Shown here: piece after piece, positions 1 through 6,334 of the stretch
Position numbering within the stretch: the first letter of the stretch is position 1
Layout: the number at the start of each line of letters is the position of its first letter
DNA from: an uncultured Clostridia bacterium
GTDB taxonomy: Bacteria; Bacillota; Clostridia; Christensenellales; UBA1242
Assembly: GCA_937911885.1 (NCBI GenBank)
Contig: CALDPW010000038.1
Coordinates: 1 to 13,142, forward strand
Direction of reading: 5' to 3'
Length of the DNA stretch: 13,142 bases
Program-made: the position numbers and the translations under genes
Notes under the pieces: model-generated
What the model was told of the DNA's origin: nothing
Databases searched by the model: none
The model's input: only the letters and a program-made list of their open reading frames with translations

Positions 1-1
1 T

Positions 2-616
2 GTTAGTGTTGGAATATATAAGCCTATTGTTTCAATACTAAGTCAGGTTATAGGTTTTGTTTTTGCTAAATTTTTATTTCCGTTGTTTGTGTTATCGTTT
101 TTGTTTTTAATTGTTGGCAATCTTAGCAAAAATATTAAATTAAACAAGTTTAATGATTTGTTTGCTAGTGTGTTTAAATGGAGTGTTGGATTTATATTTA
201 CAATGTTCAGCGCCTTTTTAACAATACAAGGTATTAGTGCAGGCAAATTTGATGGAATTAGTATTAAGGCTACTAAATTTGCAGTTAAAAGCTACATTCC
301 TTTGGTGGGTGGATATCTTTCTGATGGTTTTGATTTAATAATGTGTGCCAGTGTGTTAATTAAAAATGCTGTTGGTGTTGCAGGATTGCTGATAATGTTT
401 ACCACAATTATAAAACCTATAGTTTACATATTAACGGTAAAATTTGGTTTGCAATTGGTTTCTGCAATTTTGGAGCCAATTGGTGATGGGAGAATAAGTA
501 ATTTTACTTCTAGTGCTTCTAAAATTTTGATTTATCCTGTTGTTATAATTTTGTCGGTTGCATTTATGTATGTTTTATCTGCAGGTTTAATTATGACTAC
601 TGCAAATGTGTTTTAG
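2..616 (+). CDS. spoIIIAE: Stage III sporulation protein AE, C-terminal half (partial at left edge)
   Basis: The frame is open from the left edge (first full codon at 2) to TAG at 614-616, giving 204 residues; the family is usually about 400, so the N-terminal half lies outside. The product is a polytopic membrane protein: hydrophobic stretches occur around residues 17-40, 60-78, 118-150 and 175-200 of the visible part. The segment PLVGGYLSDGFDLIM followed by a hydrophobic helix with KNAVG is the typical SpoIIIAE region. The known role is as a mother-cell membrane component of the SpoIIIA-SpoIIQ channel, which keeps the engulfed forespore active. It is followed after 7 bases by spoIIIAF; the AGGA ribosome binding site of that gene begins in this stop codon, so the two are probably translationally coupled. 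The identification rests on these motifs together with the AF-AG-AH genes behind it. Confidence 0.88.
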   Translation, partial: VSVGIYKPIVSILSQVIGFVFAKFLFPLFVLSFLFLIVGNLSKNIKLNKFNDLFASVFKWSVGFIFTMFSAFLTIQGISAGKFDGISIKATKFAVKSYIPLVGGYLSDGFDLIMCASVLIKNAVGVAGLLIMFTTIIKPIVYILTVKFGLQLVSAILEPIGDGRISNFTSSASKILIYPVVIILSVAFMYVLSAGLIMTTANVF

Positions 617-623
617 GAATTGT

Positions 624-1085
624 ATGAAAGAGTGGATTTTAAGCATTGTTGGTATTGTGTTTATTGGTGTTATACTCGAAATATTTGTGCCCGATGGAAA
701 GATTAACGGGTTTATTAAACACATCTTTTCTATATTTTTATTGTTTGTAATAGTTAAACCCATTTCCAATTTAAATGTTAATAATGTTATTAATACAGAT
801 GTGATTCAAATTGATACTAATTTTATATACCAAAATAACTTGGCAAAAATAAATGATTTAACAGTGAGGGTAAAAAATTGCTTGTTAGAGCTTGGATATA
901 ACAATGTTGAAGTTGTTATTAATTCGGATGTGTTTAGTGAAGAATTAACAATTACTAGCGTGTACGTTGATTTAACAAGTTCTAATATTATTTTGTCCGA
1001 TAGTGTAAAACAGCAAATTGTTAATGTTGTGGTTAAAAATGTTGATGTGTTAAAAGAAGAGGTTTATGTTTATGGAAAACAATAA
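624..1085 (+). CDS. spoIIIAF: Stage III sporulation protein AF
   Basis: This is a 153-residue protein with two N-terminal membrane helices (about residues 4-21 and 33-48) joined by a short turn holding VPDGKINGFIK. A soluble domain follows, with alternating strands and helices (NVEVVINSD, ELTITSVYVDL), as expected for SpoIIIAF. I chose ATG 624 because AGGA at 615-618 sits 5 bases upstream and the protein then begins MKEWILSIVG, like the family. An in-frame ATG at 606 would add six residues but has no ribosome binding site. The protein is shorter than Bacillus SpoIIIAF (about 206 residues), mainly in the soluble part. It belongs to the SpoIIIA channel complex in the mother-cell membrane around the forespore. 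Its 3' end overlaps the start of spoIIIAG by 14 bases. Confidence 0.85.
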   Translation: MKEWILSIVGIVFIGVILEIFVPDGKINGFIKHIFSIFLLFVIVKPISNLNVNNVINTDVIQIDTNFIYQNNLAKINDLTVRVKNCLLELGYNNVEVVINSDVFSEELTITSVYVDLTSSNIILSDSVKQQIVNVVVKNVDVLKEEVYVYGKQ

Positions 1086-1761
1086 AGTGTTGGTAAATAA
1101 CATTACAAAAAACAATAAAATCACCGTGAATGCTAACAAAAAAAGCACATATTCTTTTAAACAATTTATGCATAAAATCCTTGGTGACAAAAATAATATG
1201 CCAAACAAAGAAAATCAATCTTCTAATCGATTAATGGTTACAAAATTCATCAAAAATAAACAAGTTAAAGTGTTGATAATTGTTCTAATTTTTTCGATTT
1301 GTGCATTATTTATATTAAATAGTTCTTTTGGCGAAAATGTAACCAATACTGTATCTAAAAAGAGCGATTCTGTGTTTCAAACAAGTTTGCAGTATTGTGC
1401 CGAGTTGGAAGATAAACTTGAAGCCGTGCTAAACAAAATAAGTGGGGCAGGATGTGTGTCGGTTATGATTACAGTTGAAAGTGCTCCGGAATTAATTATT
1501 GCAACGTCGTCAAGCGAAAAAACAAACACATCGTCTTCGGGATCAACTTCGCAAACAAATACAACTGTTTCAAAAGAACCTATAATAGTAACAAATGGTG
1601 GAGTTTCGGGACCATTGGTTGTTACAGAAAAATTACCACAAATAACAGGTGTTGTTGTGGTGGCGGAGGGTGCTAAAAATACAAATGTTAAATTAACTTT
1701 GTTGCAAGCTGTGCAAGCATTGTTAAATGTTAAAAGTGATAATATTCAAATTTATTATTAG
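1072..1761 (+). CDS. spoIIIAG: Stage III sporulation protein AG, ring-forming channel subunit
   Basis: The 229-residue protein matches the usual SpoIIIAG length. A polar, Lys/Asn-rich N-terminus (1-63) is followed by one membrane helix (about 65-83). A ring-building-motif domain comes next, with the typical segment YCAELEDKLEAVLNKISGAG (108-127) followed by VSVMITVES. A low-complexity Ser/Thr insertion (146-167) precedes the second half (about 170-229), which holds GPLVVTEKLPQITGVVVVAEG and ends in a helix and strand (LLQAVQALLNV, IQIYY). In Bacillus SpoIIIAG forms a large ring in the space between forespore and mother-cell membranes. AGAAGAGG (1055-1062) lies 9 bases before ATG 1072; the alternative ATG 1066 is only 3 bases from it, so 1072 is preferred. 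The gene overlaps spoIIIAF by 14 bases and is followed by spoIIIAH after 10 bases. Confidence 0.9.
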   Translation: MENNKVLVNNITKNNKITVNANKKSTYSFKQFMHKILGDKNNMPNKENQSSNRLMVTKFIKNKQVKVLIIVLIFSICALFILNSSFGENVTNTVSKKSDSVFQTSLQYCAELEDKLEAVLNKISGAGCVSVMITVESAPELIIATSSSEKTNTSSSGSTSQTNTTVSKEPIIVTNGGVSGPLVVTEKLPQITGVVVVAEGAKNTNVKLTLLQAVQALLNVKSDNIQIYY

Positions 1762-1771
1762 GAGTAGGGTT

Positions 1772-2251
1772 ATGTTATCAAAAAAGAAAAAAATTTTTAT
1801 TATTAGTGGCTTTTGTTTGTTGCTTGCTATTACTGGGGTATTAAATATTGTTTTAAACAATAATATTGCAACAAGTGCAACAAATAATGAGATTGTTTCG
1901 GCGGGAAATTTTTTTACCACCTATCGCACTGATAGAACCGATACAAGAAATCAAGAAATTTTATATTTAGATGCTATTATTTCAAGTTCAAGTGCTAGTG
2001 CAGAAAGCAAAACAGCGGCTGAGGCAAAAAAATCTGAAATGGTTGCCTTAATGGAAACTGAATTGGTGTTAGAAGGTTTAATTAAAGCAAAAGGATTTGA
2101 AGATGTTATTGTTTCGACTTCTGCATCAAACATTAATTGTATTGTAAAAAGTGCCGAACTGTCTGAGGCTGAAGTTGCTCAAATTGTTGATGTTATTAAA
2201 GGGCAAACTAATTACGATATAGATAATATTAAAATATTCCCGGTAGAATAA
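1772..2251 (+). CDS. spoIIIAH: Stage III sporulation protein AH, channel subunit facing SpoIIQ
   Basis: This is a 159-residue bitopic protein with a basic start (MLSKKKK), one membrane helix (about 8-27), a polar spacer, and a C-terminal ring-building domain. In that domain a helix (about residues 75-110) is followed by FEDVIVSTSASNINCIVKS, SEAEVAQIVDVIKG and a final strand. This is the YscJ/FliF-like fold known for SpoIIIAH. In Bacillus the domain crosses the intermembrane space and binds forespore SpoIIQ. ATG 1772 is chosen because AGGAGTAGGG (1760-1769) is directly in front and because it puts the basic residues just before the membrane helix; the frame stays open upstream to 1727 without a better start. 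It is the last spoIIIA gene. There is no terminator before asp23, so read-through is possible. It is shorter than the Bacillus protein (about 218 residues). Confidence 0.9.
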   Translation: MLSKKKKIFIISGFCLLLAITGVLNIVLNNNIATSATNNEIVSAGNFFTTYRTDRTDTRNQEILYLDAIISSSSASAESKTAAEAKKSEMVALMETELVLEGLIKAKGFEDVIVSTSASNINCIVKSAELSEAEVAQIVDVIKGQTNYDIDNIKIFPVE

Positions 2252-2280
2252 TTGCTAAAACTTATTTAATTTGCTATTAT
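2252..2280 (+). promoter_or_regulatory. Predicted sigma-A promoter of asp23
   Basis: A -35-like TTGCTA (2252-2257) and a -10 TATTAT (2275-2280) are separated by 17 bases, with TGC in front of the -10 (extended -10). Transcription would start near 2287, about 20 bases before the asp23 ATG. This would let asp23 be expressed outside sporulation, unlike the spoIIIA operon upstream. It is inferred from pattern alone. Confidence 0.45.
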
Positions 2281-2307
2281 TAGTTGATAAAAGTTAGGAG
2301 CTTACAT

Positions 2308-2691
2308 ATGTTATATAATGGCAAAGATCAATCTACTTTGGCAACAAAGGGAAATGTTACATTTAATAAAAATATTATTTTGTCGGTTATCAATCTTGCA
2401 ACAAAAGAAATAGCTGGTGTTAGTTCGCTTGTGGCTAATTTTGGTTCTGCATTAAAACGTTGGTTTAGTAATAACTATTACGAAGGGGTTAAGCTTTCTA
2501 ATATTAATGATAAACTTAATGTTGATGTTTATATTAATGTTTACTATGGCTATAATGTGTCTGAAATTTCGTATAAAGTGCAAGAGAACATTAAAAATAG
2601 TTTAGCTAGCATGGTTGAAGTTGATATTGATAAGGTTAATGTTCATGTTTTAGGTGTTGATTTTATTAAAGAAGATAGCACAAATAATTAA
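2308..2691 (+). CDS. Asp23/Gls24 family envelope stress protein
   Basis: The 127-residue soluble protein shows the Asp23/Gls24 pattern: GNVTFNKNIILSVINLATKE (residues 15-34) followed by IAGV, then EGVKLSNINDKLNVDVYINV (59-78), YYGYNVSEISYKVQENI and a final VNVHVLGV strand. There is no signal peptide or membrane helix. Members are linked to cell-envelope homeostasis and are often held at the membrane by AmaP in other Firmicutes, but no amaP gene is visible here. The Bacillus homologue yqhY lies in the same position before nusB, so the neighbourhood supports the call. I chose ATG 2308 because TAGGAG (2295-2300) is 7 bases upstream; a TTG at 2284 would add eight residues without a ribosome binding site. 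A terminator follows directly. The exact biochemical role is unknown. Confidence 0.85.
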   Translation: MLYNGKDQSTLATKGNVTFNKNIILSVINLATKEIAGVSSLVANFGSALKRWFSNNYYEGVKLSNINDKLNVDVYINVYYGYNVSEISYKVQENIKNSLASMVEVDIDKVNVHVLGVDFIKEDSTNN

Positions 2692-2718
2692 AAGCGTTTT
2701 TGTTTAAACGCTTTTTTT
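2691..2718 (+). terminator. Rho-independent terminator after asp23
   Basis: A 9-bp stem, AAAGCGTTT (2691-2699) with AAACGCTTT (2706-2714), encloses a 6-base loop and runs into a T tract (2712-2718). The stem begins in the last base of the asp23 stop codon. It ends the spoIIIA/asp23 transcripts before the nusB promoter. Confidence 0.9.
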
Positions 2719-2749
2719 ATTTTTTTAATAAAAAAATTAATGGCTTTTG

Positions 2750-2778
2750 TTAACTTAACATAATATTTATGTTATAAT
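2750..2778 (+). promoter_or_regulatory. Predicted sigma-A promoter of the nusB-xseA-xseB-proS operon
   Basis: TTAACT (2750-2755) and a perfect TATAAT (2773-2778) are separated by 17 bases, with TG one base before the -10 (TGTTATAAT), so this is also an extended -10 promoter. The start would be near 2785, giving a leader of about 27 bases with AAAGAGGG before the nusB ATG. This is one of the best promoter matches in the window. Confidence 0.75.
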
Positions 2779-2811
2779 AGAATGTTAAATAAATTAAAGA
2801 GGGTAACAAAT

Positions 2812-3204
2812 ATGTCAAGAATAATGGCGAGAGAAACTATTTTTAAATTAACCTTTGAGTTGTGTTTTCACAAACCAGAAGAAAGTGTGTATTTTGAGGA
2901 GTTTTTAAAAGATTGTGCGCTAGAGGGTGATGATTTAGACTTTGTAAAAAGTTATTATACCGGCATAATTGAACACTATGATGAAATTTTAGACATTATT
3001 GCAAAAAACATTAAAGGATACACTATTGATAGATTGTTTAAAGTAGATCTTGCAATTTTAATTGTTGCAACCTACGAACTTAAATTTGTTAAAAACAATC
3101 CGGTTGCAATTGTTGCAAATGAGGCTTGTGAATTGGCTAAAAAATTTAGCACTGAAAAAAGTTATTCTTTTATTAACGCTGTTATTGCTAGCATTACAAA
3201 ATAA
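2812..3204 (+). CDS. nusB: Transcription antitermination factor NusB
   Basis: The 130-residue, all-helical cytoplasmic protein has the family landmarks in order: SRIMARETIFKLTFEL at the N-terminus, then LDIIAKNIKGYTIDRLFKVDLAILIVATYEL, NPVAIVANEACELAKKF and a C-terminal SYSFINAVIASI. NusB forms a dimer with NusE (ribosomal protein S10) on boxA RNA and promotes antitermination and folding of rRNA transcripts. An in-frame ATG at 2782 would fall at or before the predicted transcription start (near 2785), while ATG 2812 has AAAGAGGG (2796-2803) 8 bases upstream, so 2812 is preferred. It is the first gene of an operon. Its TAA shares one base with the ATG of xseA. Confidence 0.93.
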   Translation: MSRIMARETIFKLTFELCFHKPEESVYFEEFLKDCALEGDDLDFVKSYYTGIIEHYDEILDIIAKNIKGYTIDRLFKVDLAILIVATYELKFVKNNPVAIVANEACELAKKFSTEKSYSFINAVIASITK

Positions 3205-4376
3205 TGAGTCAAACATACTTATCCATAACACAAATTAATAACTATATTAAAAATATTTTTGAAGCAGAAGTGATGCTTCAAAATATTTGTGTGTTTGGAG
3301 AGGTTAGTAGTTATAAGATTTCAAACGGAATTGCTTATTTTAATTTGCAAGATGAAAACGGAATGCTTCCATGTGTATTGTTTGGCGCTAATAAATTTGA
3401 TGTTCCAAACATTGGTGATATGGTGTTGGTTGTTGGTTCAATCAGTTATTATGCTAAAGGTGGAAAATTATCCTTTAACGCCTTTAAAATAGCACCATAT
3501 GGTAAAGGTTTGTTATATGAAAAGTTTTTGCAGTTAAAGGCTGAATTAGAAAACAGAGGATATTTTAGCTTAGAGCATAAAAAACCACTACCCGCAAGGG
3601 TTAAAAGAATTGGTGTGGTAACCAGTGCAACTGGGGCTGTTATTCAAGATATAATAGATGTTTCACGCAGACGTAATTTAGGTGTTGATATTGTGTTATA
3701 TCCTGTTAAGGTTCAGGGTGTTGGTGCCGAAATAGAAATTGCTAATGGTATCAATTTTTTTAGTCAATATGATGATGTTGAAGTTGTTATTGTGGCTCGT
3801 GGGGGCGGTAGCCTGGAGGATTTGCAACCATTTAATACAGAGATTGTTGCAACGGCAACATATAATTGTAGCAAACCAATAGTTAGTGCTGTTGGGCACG
3901 AAACCGATTTTACAATAATTGATTTTGTTGCTGATTTGCGAGCTCCAACTCCATCGGCAGCTGCAGAATTGGTGGTAAATAAAATTGAAGATGATTTGTT
4001 TGTGATTAATAATTGTGTGCATAGAGCAGTGTTAGCCCTTGATGGCAGAATTGATAATATATATTCAAACGGTGATAATCTTTTATCAAAAATTAATTAT
4101 GTTATAACAAATATGGTTTCAGCAAATTGTTCAAAGATTGATTTTATTGATAATAAGATTGGTTTATTAATGCAATCAAAAACACAAAAGGCTATTCATG
4201 AATTTGAACTTATTAATAATAAACTAGAATCGTTAAATCCTATAATTCCTTTACAAAAAGGCTATGTAAAGGTTGAAGATGATGAAGGTGTTATAAAAAG
4301 TTCAAAACAAATTATTGCTGGCAAAAACTATAATTTAATTTTTGCTGATGGTGTTAAGGTTGTTAAAGGGGAATAA
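3204..4376 (+). CDS. xseA: Exodeoxyribonuclease VII large subunit
   Basis: This is the 390-residue catalytic subunit of exonuclease VII, which degrades single-stranded DNA from both ends in the cytoplasm and works with XseB. Residues 1-100 form the OB-fold DNA-binding domain (SITQINNYIKNIFE, VCVFGEVSSYK-like start). The nuclease domain follows with GVVTSATGAVIQDI (137-150, Asp149), VARGGGSLEDL (197-207), and VGHETDFTIIDFVADLRAPT (230-249, His232 and Asp235), which are the conserved active-site positions of the family. The C-terminal helical part that binds XseB is shorter than in the 456-residue Escherichia coli protein but ends normally. The start ATG overlaps the nusB stop (TAATG) and has no ribosome binding site, so translation probably depends on ribosomes ending nusB. 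Confidence 0.95.
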   Translation: MSQTYLSITQINNYIKNIFEAEVMLQNICVFGEVSSYKISNGIAYFNLQDENGMLPCVLFGANKFDVPNIGDMVLVVGSISYYAKGGKLSFNAFKIAPYGKGLLYEKFLQLKAELENRGYFSLEHKKPLPARVKRIGVVTSATGAVIQDIIDVSRRRNLGVDIVLYPVKVQGVGAEIEIANGINFFSQYDDVEVVIVARGGGSLEDLQPFNTEIVATATYNCSKPIVSAVGHETDFTIIDFVADLRAPTPSAAAELVVNKIEDDLFVINNCVHRAVLALDGRIDNIYSNGDNLLSKINYVITNMVSANCSKIDFIDNKIGLLMQSKTQKAIHEFELINNKLESLNPIIPLQKGYVKVEDDEGVIKSSKQIIAGKNYNLIFADGVKVVKGE

Positions 4377-4378
4377 TT

Positions 4379-4588
4379 ATGAGTATTGATGAAAAAATGA
4401 AAAAGTTAGAAGAAATAACAAAACAATTAGAATCTAACGAAACAAGTTTTGAGGAGAGTGTTAAACTGTATGAACTTGCAGTTGAGCTTGCAAAAGAACT
4501 ATATAATGAGTTAAATTCAGTAAAGGGTAAAGTTACTCAAATAAAACAAGATTTAGAAAAATTTAAAGAAGAAAGTATGGAGATATAA
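4379..4588 (+). CDS. xseB: Exodeoxyribonuclease VII small subunit
   Basis: The 69-residue helical protein has the XseB pattern: IDEKMKKLEEITKQLESNET, SFEESVKLYELAVELAKEL, then a charged C-terminal helix. The length is typical. Several copies of XseB wrap around the C-terminal helices of each XseA subunit. AAAGGGGA (4365-4372), in the end of xseA, lies 6 bases before the ATG. The gene follows xseA after 2 bases and its stop codon abuts the proS ATG without a gap, so all are one transcript. Confidence 0.93.
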   Translation: MSIDEKMKKLEEITKQLESNETSFEESVKLYELAVELAKELYNELNSVKGKVTQIKQDLEKFKEESMEI

Positions 4589-6013
4589 ATGAAAAATAAA
4601 GCGATAACAGATAGAAGTGTTGACTTTGCAAAATGGTATACAGATGTTGTTAAGGCTGCAAAATTGGCTGAATACTCAAGCGTAAAAGGTTGTGTAATAT
4701 TAGAACCAAACGGATATGCTATTTGGGAAAAAATGCAAAGCGTATTAGATAAAATGTTTAAACAAACAGGGCATCAAAATGTTTATATGCCACTATTTAT
4801 TCCTGAAAGTTTAATGAAAAAAGAAGGGGAATTAATTGAGGGTTTTGCTCCAGAGGGTGCATGGGTTACCGAAGGTGGTCAAAGTAGATTAGAAGAAAAA
4901 TTAATTGTTAGACCAACCAGTGAAACAATGTTTAGCGATTATTATGCTTTAAAGGTTAAATCATATCGTGATTTGCCTAAATTATATAATCAATGGTGTA
5001 ATGTTGTTAGATGGGAAAAAGAAACCAGACCATTTTTAAGAACTCGTGAGTTTTTGTGGCAAGAAGGTCATACAGTTCATGAAACTCAAAAAGAAGCTGA
5101 AGAAGAAACAATGAGAATGCTAAATGTGTATAAAAAATTCTTTGAAGATTATTTAGCAATTCCTGTAATTACTGGTCGAAAAACCGAAAAAGAAAAATTT
5201 GCAGGTGCAGAATATACATACACAGTTGAGGCTTTAATGTATAATGGTGTTGCATTACAAAGTGGAACAAGCCATTATTTTGGTCAAAAGTTCTCAAAAG
5301 CATATGGTATTAAATATTTAAATAGAAATAATGAACTAGATTATGTTTATCAAACATCTTGGGGTGTAACAACCAGAATGATTGGTGGATTAATAATGGT
5401 TCATAGTGATGAAAATGGTTTGGTGTTGCCACCAAAAATTGCTCCACGCCAAGTAGCAATTGTGCCAATTGGTGATGATGAACAAGTTAAAGCAATCTGC
5501 AATAGTATATTAGAAAAATTAACCGATGCAGATATTGTTGCATTTGCTGACTATTCTGAAAAGTCTCCGGGCTTTAAATTTGCAGAACATGAAGTTAATG
5601 GAATTCCTGTTAGAATTGAGTTGGGTAAACGTGATTTAGAAAATGGAACAATTACACTTGCTCGCAGAGATACACGTGAAAAAATTACTGTTAGTGCAGA
5701 TTGTGATATTGTTGCAGAGGTTAAAAAACTGCTTAATGATATTCAAACAAACTTATATAACAGGGCACTAGAACGTCGTAACGAATTAACTTATGAATGC
5801 ACAACATTAAAACAAGTTGAAGAAATTATGAATGCTAAACCAGGATTTGTTAAAGCTATGTGGTGTGGCGATGAAGAATGTGAATTAAAAATGAAAGAGA
5901 TTCGCGGAACAAAGTCCAGATGTATTTTAGAAGATGAAAAACCAATTTCAGACACCTGTGTTGTTTGTGGTAAAAAGGCAAAACATTTGGTGGTTTGGGG
6001 TATTCAATACTAA
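4589..6013 (+). CDS. proS: Proline-tRNA ligase, archaeal/eukaryotic type with zinc domain
   Basis: The 474-residue class II aminoacyl-tRNA synthetase charges tRNA-Pro with proline. The catalytic domain holds RPTSETMF (108-115), motif 2 around RTREFLWQEGHT (151-162), a GTSHYFGQKF segment (226-235) and motif 3 GGLIMVHSDENGLVLPP (266-282). The anticodon-binding domain (about 285-385) begins APRQVAIVPI. The C-terminal extension has Cys426-x4-Cys431 and Cys457-x2-Cys460, the zinc site seen in archaeal-type ProRS, and ends in Tyr, as do members of this type. There is no editing (INS) domain between motifs 2 and 3, unlike the roughly 570-residue bacterial type. GGAG (4579-4582) is 6 bases before the ATG. 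It is the last gene of the nusB operon and is followed by hairpins and a terminator. Such ProRS forms are known in many Clostridia and mycoplasmas. Confidence 0.95.
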   Translation: MKNKAITDRSVDFAKWYTDVVKAAKLAEYSSVKGCVILEPNGYAIWEKMQSVLDKMFKQTGHQNVYMPLFIPESLMKKEGELIEGFAPEGAWVTEGGQSRLEEKLIVRPTSETMFSDYYALKVKSYRDLPKLYNQWCNVVRWEKETRPFLRTREFLWQEGHTVHETQKEAEEETMRMLNVYKKFFEDYLAIPVITGRKTEKEKFAGAEYTYTVEALMYNGVALQSGTSHYFGQKFSKAYGIKYLNRNNELDYVYQTSWGVTTRMIGGLIMVHSDENGLVLPPKIAPRQVAIVPIGDDEQVKAICNSILEKLTDADIVAFADYSEKSPGFKFAEHEVNGIPVRIELGKRDLENGTITLARRDTREKITVSADCDIVAEVKKLLNDIQTNLYNRALERRNELTYECTTLKQVEEIMNAKPGFVKAMWCGDEECELKMKEIRGTKSRCILEDEKPISDTCVVCGKKAKHLVVWGIQY

Positions 6014-6021
6014 TATTGTGT

Positions 6022-6041
6022 AATTGTATTAATATACAATT
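6022..6041. repeat. Perfect 8-bp inverted repeat after proS
   Basis: AATTGTAT (6022-6029) and ATACAATT (6034-6041) enclose TAAT. It starts 8 bases after the proS stop codon and directly adjoins a second inverted repeat. There is no T run after it, so it is not a terminator by itself; it could protect the 3' end of the mRNA. Confidence 0.6.
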
Positions 6042-6068
6042 GTTTAAAATTTTGTTTAGTTTAAACAA
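6040..6068. repeat. Perfect 9-bp inverted repeat after proS
   Basis: TTGTTTAAA (6040-6048) and TTTAAACAA (6060-6068) are separated by 11 bases. The arms are almost wholly A/T. It shares two bases with the inverted repeat in front and lies 24 bases before the terminator, giving three stacked hairpins at the operon end. No function can be assigned. Confidence 0.55.
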
Positions 6069-6092
6069 ATTTGATTTAATTTAATATTTAGG

Positions 6093-6120
6093 GCAGGGGT
6101 AAAATAGCCTCTGCTTTTTT
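6093..6120 (+). terminator. Rho-independent terminator of the nusB-proS operon
   Basis: GCAGGGG (6093-6099) pairs with CCTCTGC (6108-6114, one G-U pair) across an 8-base loop, followed by six T. It is the most GC-rich stretch of this intergenic region. Confidence 0.88.
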
Positions 6121-6141
6121 GTTGTTTAGTGTGGGGTTTTG

Positions 6142-6153
6142 AGTGCTATGCAT
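6142..6153 (+). repeat. 12-base repeat copy 1 (AGTGCTATGCAT)
   Basis: The same 12 bases occur at 11554-11565, also between genes. Here they are followed at once by GTTTAA; in the second copy ACAT intervenes before GTTTAA. The core ATGCAT is palindromic. It may be a shared regulatory word or chance. Confidence 0.4.
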
Positions 6154-6163
6154 GTTTAAAAAA

Positions 6164-6179
6164 TGGCTTTATAAAGCCA
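6164..6179. repeat. 16-bp perfect palindrome
   Basis: TGGCTTTATAAAGCCA is its own reverse complement. It ends one base before the first ARG-box-like site. It could be a dimer-binding operator or a small hairpin (6 bp, TATA loop). No known regulator is assigned. Confidence 0.6.
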
Positions 6180-6180
6180 A

Positions 6181-6194
6181 TGTATAAAAATACA
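6181..6194. promoter_or_regulatory. ARG-box-like operator 1
   Basis: TGTATAAAAATACA has arms TGTAT/ATACA around AAAA. This is the geometry of the ARG box (TGAAT, four A/T, ATTCA), with one base changed symmetrically in each arm. It lies about 90 bases before the -35 and is a candidate distal ArgR site. Confidence 0.5.
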
Positions 6195-6210
6195 GAATAT
6201 TTATGCATAA

Positions 6211-6236
6211 ACACATTTATAAATATAAAAATGTGT
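6211..6236. repeat. 8-bp inverted repeat between ARG-box-like sites
   Basis: ACACATTT (6211-6218) and AAATGTGT (6229-6236) enclose 10 A/T bases. The right end runs into TGAATAAAAAT (6236-6246), which is half of an ARG box. Function unknown. Confidence 0.45.
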
Positions 6237-6257
6237 GAATAAAAATAAAAATTAAAA

Positions 6258-6271
6258 TGTATAAATATGCA
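6258..6271. promoter_or_regulatory. ARG-box-like operator 2
   Basis: TGTATAAATATGCA has arms TGTAT and ATGCA around AAAT. It follows the TGNAT-WWWW-ATNCA pattern shared with the neighbouring sites and ends 8 bases before the predicted -35. Confidence 0.5.
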
Positions 6272-6279
6272 AAAATCTA

Positions 6280-6308
6280 TTGCATAAAAATTCTCAATGT
6301 TGTATAAT
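6280..6308 (+). promoter_or_regulatory. Predicted sigma-A promoter of argR
   Basis: TTGCAT (6280-6285) and a perfect TATAAT (6303-6308) are 17 bases apart, giving a start near 6315 and a leader of about 50 bases. The -35 is weak (three of six), but it lies inside ARG-box-like operator 3, so ArgR bound there should block RNA polymerase. Confidence 0.65.
6281..6294. promoter_or_regulatory. ARG-box-like operator 3, over the -35
   Basis: TGCATAAAAATTCT differs from the arm-spacer-arm core TGAAT-WWWW-ATTCA at two positions. It covers all but the first base of the predicted argR -35. This position is what a repressor site needs. Confidence 0.6.
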
Positions 6309-6310
6309 CG

Positions 6311-6334
6311 GATTGCAATCAAAAATTTTGATTG
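6311..6334. repeat. Overlapping palindromes in the argR leader
   Basis: GATTGCAATC (6311-6320) is a perfect 10-bp palindrome. Its right half also pairs with a second copy: CAATCAAAA (6316-6324) and TTTTGATTG (6326-6334) form a perfect 9-bp inverted repeat around one base. The two folds exclude each other in RNA. The block lies at the predicted transcription start and runs into ARG-box-like operator 4. Confidence 0.55.

Noticed and set aside
43..246. Minus-strand open frames, for example 43-246, 3696-4022, 6868-7182, 7987-8361, 8921-9247, 9332-9637, 11117-11398 and 11675-11857
   Set aside because: Each lies opposite a well-supported + strand gene, has low-complexity or unlikely composition, and shows no recognisable motif.
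3289..3492. 67-codon + strand frame inside xseA
   Set aside because: It overlaps the OB-fold part of xseA in another frame and has no own motif.
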